Origin: Myxococcus qinghaiensis
Lineage (GTDB): Bacteria; Myxococcota; Myxococcia; Myxococcales; Myxococcaceae
Length of the DNA stretch: 64,000 nucleotides
Direction: 5' to 3'
NCBI RefSeq assembly: GCF_024198215.1
Contig: NZ_JAKCFA010000026.1
Span: 1 to 64,000, forward strand
The translations under genes and the position numbers were made by a program. Below, piece by piece: positions 58,513-64,000 of this stretch. Position 1 is the stretch's first letter. The number at the start of each line of letters is the position of its first letter. Below the pieces are notes generated by a model that was not told where the DNA came from, made no database searches, and was given only the letters and a program-made list of their open reading frames with translations.

Positions 58513-60117
58513 ATGACAGACACCCTTCGCTCGCTCCGGGCGCCGCTGGCCATCGTGCTCCTCCAGCTCCTCTCCGGTTGCGAGGACTCCCCCTCCCCTT
58601 CGACACCCGACGCGGGGCCGTATGTCTGGGACGGGACGTACACCGAGCTCGAGGACCCTGGGGACTGGCAGGATCCAGGTCCGCTCGCCCCGTGCTCCTC
58701 CAGTGCGGTCGCCGCGCAGCAGGGCGCCTGCGATGACCTGTCGCTCTTCGACGTGTCGCAGTGCGATTCGCAGGCCCTCTCCGCGATTCCACCGGAGGGC
58801 ATCTACCTGTCCGACGGCCGAGGTGAGCGCCAGCTCGCGGACGGCGGCGTGGGCATCGTCAGTGTCCCCATCGGCTTCCTGCTCAAGGAGGACGGCGGGA
58901 CGATGTACGACGAGCCCCTGCGCTTCAAGGAGACGCAGGGAGGACGCTTCTCCCTCATCGGCCGGCTGACCCGCACGGACCTCACCGTCTCCATGGTGGG
59001 CTGCAAGACGCCCGCTCCGAACGTCATCACCGGCTGCTTCGCCTACTGCCGCCGGGGTCGGCTCAGCCTCAAGGGCACCTTCGAGGCCCACCGGGTGGCC
59101 CTGTCGACCGGGGAGCCCGAGTCCTCGGGGGGCCTCAACCTCGTCTCCGAGCGCTTCGTCCCGGTGGGCCTGCCCGCCGACATCTACGTCGCCAAGGGCC
59201 ACGCCTACGTCGTCTCCCTGCCGGACAAGGGCCGGGCCGGCGGGCTCACCGTCATCGACGTGAGGACCCCCACCGCGCCCGTCGTCACGACGACCATCAC
59301 CCTGCCCGAGGACAACTCCTGGAACGGGGTCTGGGCCAAGGGCGATGCCCTCTACGTGGCCAGCAACGGCACGGGCCCCATCGTCTACGACATCTCCAAT
59401 CCCGCCCTCCCCACCTTCGTGAAGAGCCTGCCGACGGGGGACTTCGGCGCGCACACGGTGCTCGTCGACAATGACCGGCTCTACGCCATGGTCCCCAACA
59501 CGGGCACCCACGTCTATGATTTGACGGAGCCGCTCAATCCCGTCCTGCGCACCATCATCTCCCTGCCCGAGGACGCGGAGCTGGGAGGTCCGCACGATGC
59601 CTTCGCGTACGAGAACCGCCTGTACATCAGCAGCTCCTTCGGCGGCTACAACGTGGTGGACGTCACCCACCTGGACAACGTCAGCCGGCTGGGCCGCTAC
59701 GAGCGCTCCATGGATGAATACGCGCACCACAGCGCGGTGGGCACCTTCGGCGGAAAGACCATCGCCTTCGAGGGCGGCGAGTTCAACGCCTCCCACGTGC
59801 GCGTGCTGGACGTCACCGACCCGTCCCGCATCGTGAAGATTGGCGAGTTCCGCATGCGCAAGGTCACGTCCATGCACAACCTCATCCTGCGCGGCAACCT
59901 CCTCTACGTGGCCTGGTACCACGAAGGGCTGCGCGTGCTGGACGTGTCCAATCCCACCAAACCCAGACAGGTGGCGCACCACCACACCTTCCGCGAGAGC
60001 GACCCGTTCCGGGGCGACAGCATCTTCGAGGGCGCCTTCGGCGTCCGCATCCCCGGCGACGGCTACGTGTATGTCGTCGACTCGTCGCGAGGCCTGCTCA
60101 TCTTCAACGAGCTGTAG
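58513..60117 (+). CDS. lipoprotein with LVIVD-type beta-propeller repeats
   Basis: The 534-residue product starts at the ATG at 58513 after GAAAGG. The leader ends LQLLSGC, a lipobox. Residues about 40-210 form a beta domain with four Cys. From about 215 a series of about 45-residue repeats with the LVIVD pattern appears: GLTVIDVRTPTAPVVT, PIVYDISNPALPTFV, THVYDLTEPLNPVLR, YNVVDVTHLDNVSRLG, VRVLDVTDPSRIVKIG, LRVLDVSNPTKPRQVA, each followed by a (L)YVA / LYIS strand. These form a seven-bladed propeller as in choice-of-anchor and LVIVD proteins. Extracellular. Function unknown, possibly protein binding. Confidence 0.88.
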   Translation: MTDTLRSLRAPLAIVLLQLLSGCEDSPSPSTPDAGPYVWDGTYTELEDPGDWQDPGPLAPCSSSAVAAQQGACDDLSLFDVSQCDSQALSAIPPEGIYLSDGRGERQLADGGVGIVSVPIGFLLKEDGGTMYDEPLRFKETQGGRFSLIGRLTRTDLTVSMVGCKTPAPNVITGCFAYCRRGRLSLKGTFEAHRVALSTGEPESSGGLNLVSERFVPVGLPADIYVAKGHAYVVSLPDKGRAGGLTVIDVRTPTAPVVTTTITLPEDNSWNGVWAKGDALYVASNGTGPIVYDISNPALPTFVKSLPTGDFGAHTVLVDNDRLYAMVPNTGTHVYDLTEPLNPVLRTIISLPEDAELGGPHDAFAYENRLYISSSFGGYNVVDVTHLDNVSRLGRYERSMDEYAHHSAVGTFGGKTIAFEGGEFNASHVRVLDVTDPSRIVKIGEFRMRKVTSMHNLILRGNLLYVAWYHEGLRVLDVSNPTKPRQVAHHHTFRESDPFRGDSIFEGAFGVRIPGDGYVYVVDSSRGLLIFNEL

Positions 60118-60125
60118 GGGCCGGG

Positions 60126-60169
60126 GGAGCGTCATGCCCGGGCACGTGAGACGCCCGGGCTGACGCTCC
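60126..60169. terminator. long bidirectional terminator hairpin
   Basis: GGAGCGTCA-t-GCCCGGGC at 60126-60143 pairs with GCCCGGGC-TGACGCTCC at 60153-60169: 17 paired bases with one bulged T and a 9-nt loop. It fills the gap between convergent stops at 60117 and 60177. Confidence 0.8.
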
Positions 60170-60176
60170 TTGGGGA

Positions 60177-61082
60177 TCAGTTGACGAGCAGCACCTTGCC
60201 CGAGCCGCCCTTCTCTGCGTGCTTCTGGGCTTCCTTCGCCTCATCCATCTTGAATGTCTTGCCAATGGGGATGAACAACTCGCCCTTGGCCACGCTCTCC
60301 CCCAGTTGCGCGAGCCGGCGGCCGTCCGGGTGCGAGTGGAAGCTGCGCACCTCGAGCCCCTTCTCCTTCGCGCCCTTCGGCGGCCCCACCACGCTGCCCA
60401 CGATGCCGCCGCGCTTCACCTTGTCCAACACCACCGCCACGGCCTCGCCGCCCACCGTGTCCGCCACGGCGTCCAGCGTGGGCAGCTTCGCGACGTCTTT
60501 CGGATCATCCAACGCGACGACCCCGTCCGCCCCAAGCTTCCGGGCCTCCTCCAACTGGGTGGTCCGCACGCCGGCCCAGACCTTCGCTCCGCGCGCCTTC
60601 GCCGCGAACAGGGCGGCGCGACCCACCGCACCCACCGCGCCGGTGATGAGCACCGTGGCCCCCTTGGCGACCTTCATCTGCTCTTCAATCAACTGCACGC
60701 CCGTCAGCGTCACCAACGGCAACGCGGCCGCGTCCTTCAGCTCCAACGCGTCGGGCACCTTGGCCCATACGTCCACGGGGGCAACCACCGTCTGCGCATA
60801 GCCCGAGGACACCACGCCCATCACCCGGTCGCCCTGCTTGAAGTCCTTCACGCCCTGCCCCACCTCGACGACTTCACCCGAGACGTCCCTCCCCAGGATG
60901 GCGGGGAACGTCATGGGCATCGCGTCCTTCATGTCGCCTCGACGAATCTTCCAATCCACCGGGTTGATGCTCGCGGCGGTGACGCGGACCTTCACCTCGC
61001 CCGGCCCCACCTTCGGCTCGGGCATCTCCTGCACGACGAGGTTCTCCACATCTCCATAGGCCTTCAGCACGACTGCTTTCAT
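60177..61082 (-). CDS. MDR-family NADP-dependent alcohol dehydrogenase / quinone reductase
   Basis: The 301-residue product starts at the ATG at 61082 after GGGAGG. The GroES-like half is at 1-120 (PGEVKVRVTAASINPVDWKIRRGD, PAILGRDVSGEVVEVG, GDRVMGV), and the Rossmann half has ITGAVGAVGRAALFAAKARG near 144-163 with a GAVGAVG loop typical of NADPH-dependent zinc-free quinone oxidoreductases. No zinc ligands of classical ADHs are seen. The C-terminus GKVLLVN is common to the family. Cytoplasmic. Likely reduces a quinone or enone; substrate unknown. Confidence 0.92.
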   Translation of the reverse strand: MKAVVLKAYGDVENLVVQEMPEPKVGPGEVKVRVTAASINPVDWKIRRGDMKDAMPMTFPAILGRDVSGEVVEVGQGVKDFKQGDRVMGVVSSGYAQTVVAPVDVWAKVPDALELKDAAALPLVTLTGVQLIEEQMKVAKGATVLITGAVGAVGRAALFAAKARGAKVWAGVRTTQLEEARKLGADGVVALDDPKDVAKLPTLDAVADTVGGEAVAVVLDKVKRGGIVGSVVGPPKGAKEKGLEVRSFHSHPDGRRLAQLGESVAKGELFIPIGKTFKMDEAKEAQKHAEKGGSGKVLLVN

Positions 61083-61303
61083 GGATGCCTCCCTGGATGA
61101 AGCGGCACGAAGCGCGCTCCCGCAACGGAGCAACGATAAGTACCGACGGAGGGAGCGCCATCGGGCGCGACCGCTTGCTTTCTTGACTCCCCTTCACGAA
61201 GCCCCTGAGAGACAACAGGCGCGCTGGGCTCGCCAGCCAGCCTGGGTGCGGCAAAGGCCCTGAGTAGCAACGGTGTGCGCCCCCTGGAGGCAAGCCCGCG
61301 GTG

Positions 61304-62179
61304 TCACGGTCGCAGGTCGTAGACCTTGCGCAGCGCCAGGCCGCCCCGGTCGATGTCGACCTCCAGGTGCCGGGACTTCTTGAGCAGCATGTACTGCTCC
61401 AGCGCCTTCTCCGTCGAGTCGAGCGCGACGCCGTTGATGCGCTGGAGGATGTCTCCATTCTGGAGGCCCAGCTTCTCGTACACGGAGCCTGGCCGGATGG
61501 AGAAGAGCTTGAAGCCCTGGGGCGTCCCCTCCCTGAACGCCGGAACGATGCGCGCCTGTGTGAGCGCGGAGCCCTGTGTCCACTGGTCCAGGTCCAGATA
61601 GGTGTCAGGCACCTCGTAGGCGTGCTCGCCCACACGCCGGATGCCTCCTCCACTGTCGCTGCTCGCCGACACCGGAGTGCCGGTCGACGGTGGCCCCCCG
61701 GGCCCCTCGCGGTCGATGACCTCTTGCTGTCCTTCCCGGGTGACGATGATGCGCTCGCGCTCGATGACGATGACCTCCGCGTCCTGGAGCACGTCCCCCA
61801 CGCGGAGGCTGCGCACCCGCCGACTGTCGAGGTCCTCCACGGACGCAAGCGACCAGATGGGCTCGCGCGACGTCAGCGTCCCCACGAGCTTCGCGCGCCG
61901 CGCGCTCCTTCGTGGCCCATCATGGGCGGCGGGAGGGACGACCGGGTTCCGCTCCTTGACGCCGAGCAGACGCGCCAGTGGCTCGCTGCGCAGCTCCAGC
62001 CGTGCCTCGGTGCGGGCGAACCGGATGGGCCCCGACGGCGTCGAGCCCAGGCCGGAGACGGGAATCTCGAGCTGGAACGCGGTGATGAGGTGGAGGGTGC
62101 GCGCGGCAATCAGCGCGGCCACCAGGATGAAGGCACAGCTCACCAGCCAGAAGTGCTTCTGGAGCAGAGTTCTCATCAT
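61304..62179 (-). CDS. gspC: GspC-like type II secretion protein, orphan
   Basis: The 291-residue product is read from the ATG at 62179; neighbouring ATGs and the upstream frame are possible. A single N-terminal transmembrane helix (KHFWLVSCAFILVAALIAA) is followed by a periplasmic homology-region-like domain (LVGTLTSREPIWSLASVED, LRVGDVLQDAEVIVIERERI) and a PDZ-like C-terminal domain (GFKLFSIRPGSVYEKLGLQNGDILQRINGVAL). This is the GspC layout; the C-terminal LKKSRHLEVDIDRGG is typical. In type II secretion, GspC couples the inner-membrane platform to the outer-membrane secretin. No other gsp gene is in the window, so it is an extra or isolated copy. Confidence 0.8.
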   Translation of the reverse strand: MMRTLLQKHFWLVSCAFILVAALIAARTLHLITAFQLEIPVSGLGSTPSGPIRFARTEARLELRSEPLARLLGVKERNPVVPPAAHDGPRRSARRAKLVGTLTSREPIWSLASVEDLDSRRVRSLRVGDVLQDAEVIVIERERIIVTREGQQEVIDREGPGGPPSTGTPVSASSDSGGGIRRVGEHAYEVPDTYLDLDQWTQGSALTQARIVPAFREGTPQGFKLFSIRPGSVYEKLGLQNGDILQRINGVALDSTEKALEQYMLLKKSRHLEVDIDRGGLALRKVYDLRP

Positions 62180-62395
62180 GGCGACGGGCATGAGCAAGCA
62201 CGGGGCCAGGGAAAGCCACACACCGGGCCTCATTCGGAGGACACCGCATCTCCGAGCGAAAGCAACACACGGCGAGTGCTCGCGGGATTGTCTGGACTGT
62301 CACGGGGCGGCTGTATGTCCGAGACAAGCTGTCACGATGGACGCTGCTGTCCCCGCTGGGGTATTCAGCCGCCCCTTCACTTCGCGGAGCCGTGC

Positions 62396-63241
62396 ATGTT
62401 CATCATCTCTGGCAGTACGCCGAAACAGCAGGAACTCGGCGAGCAGCGCGCGCCCTGCCCCGACTGCCACCAGGAGACGGCCCAGCGGCTCCAGCGTCAC
62501 TACCGGGTGATTCACGTCTTCTGGTTCCCGCTCTTCTCGTTGGGAACGAAGTACGCGCGGGTCTGCGGGCGCTGCAACCTGCGCTCGGAGGTGCCGGAGC
62601 AACAGGTCGGCCCGGTGCCGGTGGCGCCGCTGCTGCACCGCATGGGCGGTCTGTTCCCGCTGGCCGCGCTGACGTTCTGCTGCGTGGGCTTCCCGCTGGT
62701 CAGCGCGGTGGGCGCCTTCGTCTCGGGTGATTCGGGGAGCCCCGCCCAGGAGCAGCAAGCGGGCAGGCAAGGCTTCGACCAGCGCTTCGAGGCCCAGGCC
62801 GAGGACGTGGCCGTGGCGACGACGGTTCAGTCGAAGCTCGAAGCGCTGGGCCACCGGTCGATGGAAGTCTCCGCCAGCTCCGCCTCCGTGAAGGAGCACG
62901 TCATCCGCGTCATCACCGCGCAGTCGCCCCGCCTCAAGAAGGTGAGCGACGGAGACCGCATCCGGCTGCTGGAGCTGATGGAGGCGGAAGCGGACAAGGG
63001 CTTCGTCAACGACGAGGTCTTCCTGGGCCTCCGGGGCAGGCTGCTGTGGGGCGGGTATTCCCACCGCGCCCCCGGTGGAACGTGGCAACGCGTCGTGGAC
63101 GGCACCACGGCGAGCCCCATGGTGGATGCCTTCGAGGCGCTCCTCGCGCGCGAGGCCGCGCTGCCTCCCTCCGCGCCGGATGCGGTTCCCACGCCCGAGC
63201 CGACCGCCGCGCCCGCGGTGGCGGACGACACGGCGCGGTGA
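62396..63241 (+). CDS. zinc-ribbon membrane protein
   Basis: The 281-residue product starts at the ATG at 62396 after GGAG. A zinc ribbon uses Cys21/Cys24 (CPDC) and Cys57/Cys60 (CGRC), with the loop HYRVIHVFWFPLFSLG between, the arrangement of the zinc-ribbon_15-like family. A transmembrane segment lies at about 83-108. The rest, from about 120, is a soluble helical domain (VATTVQSKLEALGHRS, IRLLELMEAEADKGFV) ending in a Pro/Ala tail. Divergent from the orphan gspC gene, 216 bp apart. Function unknown; a membrane-tethered zinc protein. Confidence 0.8.
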   Translation: MFIISGSTPKQQELGEQRAPCPDCHQETAQRLQRHYRVIHVFWFPLFSLGTKYARVCGRCNLRSEVPEQQVGPVPVAPLLHRMGGLFPLAALTFCCVGFPLVSAVGAFVSGDSGSPAQEQQAGRQGFDQRFEAQAEDVAVATTVQSKLEALGHRSMEVSASSASVKEHVIRVITAQSPRLKKVSDGDRIRLLELMEAEADKGFVNDEVFLGLRGRLLWGGYSHRAPGGTWQRVVDGTTASPMVDAFEALLAREAALPPSAPDAVPTPEPTAAPAVADDTAR

Positions 63242-63284
63242 GCCCCATGCCCCCGGTGCTCATGGCCCGGGGTACTTCACGCGG

Positions 63285-64000
63285 TCAGCGCGCCTGACGG
63301 ACTTCCGAAGCGGGCGGCTCCAGCGTGTCGAGGAACGCGAAGATGCGGCGGGCACACCCCTCCGGGTCCTCCAGCGGGAAGAGGTGGCCGCCGGGGAACT
63401 CCTCGAGCCGGGCCCCCGGAACGACCTTCCGAGCGCGCGCGAAGGCCGAAGCCGCGAGCGTGCGCGTGTCACGCCCCCGCACGATGAGGGTGGGCACCGA
63501 GATGGAGCGCAGCGAGCTCCACAGGCCCTCGGGCGTCGTCTCGAAGACGCGGGCCTCCCAGGCACGAGGGATGGTGAGCTTGAAGCCACCTTCCGCCGCC
63601 TCCGTGAGCCCATACGTGACGTAGTCCTGGAAGCAGTCCGGGTCGAAGCTCTGGAACAGGGGCTTCTTGCGATAGCTCGCGGCGGCCTCCTCGCGCGAGT
63701 TCCAGTGCTCCCTCCGGCGGCGCGCCAGGCTCGCGGGGGGCACCCGACTGCGCTGGCCCAGCAGCGTCAGGGTGTCGAGCACCAGCTTGCGCATCCCCGA
63801 GAACAACACGGGGTCCAACGTGACGATGGCGCGGAAGAGGCCCGGCTCCTTCACGGATGCCAGCAGCGTCGCCACGCCGCCCATGCTGTGACCCACGCCG
63901 ATGACGTCCTTCAGCCCGGCGGCGCGAAGGGCCTGTGCCAGTTCGTCCGCCATGTCGTTCCAGGTCCGCATGGCCAGCGGGTCCGAGCCCGGCACGAGGC
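63285..64000 (-). CDS. alpha/beta hydrolase, 5' part outside the window
   Basis: The gene runs off the right edge; about 238 C-terminal residues are present. The nucleophile elbow VGHSMGGVATLLA carries Ser in GxSxG, the acid is in LIVRGRDTRT, and the His in PGGHLFPLED. A Lid-like helical insert (LLGQRSRVPPASLARRRREHW) lies between. It fits the common lipase/esterase or haloperoxidase-like alpha/beta hydrolases. The start and any signal peptide cannot be seen. A cytoplasmic enzyme is likely; substrate unknown. Confidence 0.85.
   Translation of the reverse strand, partial: LVPGSDPLAMRTWNDMADELAQALRAAGLKDVIGVGHSMGGVATLLASVKEPGLFRAIVTLDPVLFSGMRKLVLDTLTLLGQRSRVPPASLARRRREHWNSREEAAASYRKKPLFQSFDPDCFQDYVTYGLTEAAEGGFKLTIPRAWEARVFETTPEGLWSSLRSISVPTLIVRGRDTRTLAASAFARARKVVPGARLEEFPGGHLFPLEDPEGCARRIFAFLDTLEPPASEVRQAR

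Noticed and set aside
58207..60135. A 642-codon minus-strand frame across the LVIVD gene
   Set aside because: Shadow of the LVIVD repeat coding sequence; no start signals and no protein-like pattern.
62297..62336. CTGTCACG direct repeat upstream of the zinc-ribbon gene
   Set aside because: Eight bases, 32 bp apart, no other support for a regulator site.

Overview
The window looks like a chromosomal stretch from a myxobacterium of the Myxococcus/Corallococcus/Pyxidicoccus kind. The evidence is high GC with strong third-position GC bias, many lipoproteins and secreted proteins with modular folds (ricin B, fibronectin III, malectin, CARDB, IPT/TIG, dockerin-like, ELWxxDGT, LVIVD), a GspE N-domain/TPR hybrid, solitary regulators beside their targets, and orphan immunity-like proteins. 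No tRNA, rRNA, CRISPR array, transposase or integrase is visible.

Layout. 0-10 kb: a degenerate 22-bp tandem repeat beside a C-terminal gene remnant; an alpha/beta hydrolase lacking the usual nucleophile; a lipoprotein; a divergent SDR/TetR pair; a DUF418 membrane protein; a subtilisin-like protease with a small secreted partner; an OYE-family reductase; a truncated SnoaL-like gene. 10-20 kb: two Cys-rich lipoproteins divergent from a ricin-FnIII-glucose/sorbosone dehydrogenase lipoprotein across a perfect 19-bp palindrome; a SUKH-like gene; a tandem malectin protein; an ELWxxDGT lipoprotein; a large carboxypeptidase-regulatory-repeat protein; an RhtA-type exporter. 20-32 kb: a 33-residue Lys-rich protein; a small helical protein coupled to an IPT/TIG protein broken at a C8 tract; a Cys-rich lipoprotein; a cupin/Tat-MBL operon divergent from a MetR-like LysR; a HEIGH-type metalloprotease; an Imm26-like protein; a CARDB lipoprotein with one frameshift.

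32-45 kb: a 1094-residue protein with the layout of a polymorphic toxin; an imine-reductase-like enzyme, an HxlR regulator and an SDR; a GspE_N/zinc-ribbon/TPR protein; a radical SAM enzyme overlapping a PLP aminotransferase-like gene; a lipoprotein; a LysM protein with a Cys/His domain; a deoxyhypusine-synthase-like enzyme; a TetR/DUF1304 pair across a 50-bp inverted repeat. 45-64 kb: a two-repeat secreted protein; a caspase-fold-like secreted protein with a lipoprotein; a methyltransferase with an Imm11-like gene; a lipoprotein adenosine deaminase; a duplicated dockerin-like/lipoprotein cluster in which one paralogue has lost about 199 residues in frame; a PPOX flavoprotein; a trypsin-like lipoprotein protease; an LVIVD lipoprotein; an MDR oxidoreductase; an orphan GspC; a zinc-ribbon membrane protein; and an alpha/beta hydrolase running off the right edge.

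The genes form many one- or two-gene units rather than one long pathway. Convergent pairs are often separated by long hairpins, and several divergent pairs have a short perfect palindrome between them. The best candidates for undescribed biology are the toxin-like protein at 31.9-35.2 kb, the radical SAM/aminotransferase pair at 39.0-41.3 kb, the caspase-like/lipoprotein pair at 46.5-48.3 kb, and the TIG locus with its homopolymer frameshift at 20.8-23.4 kb. Starts were chosen by ribosome-binding sites, signal peptides and family length. All family calls come from reading the sequence and were not searched.
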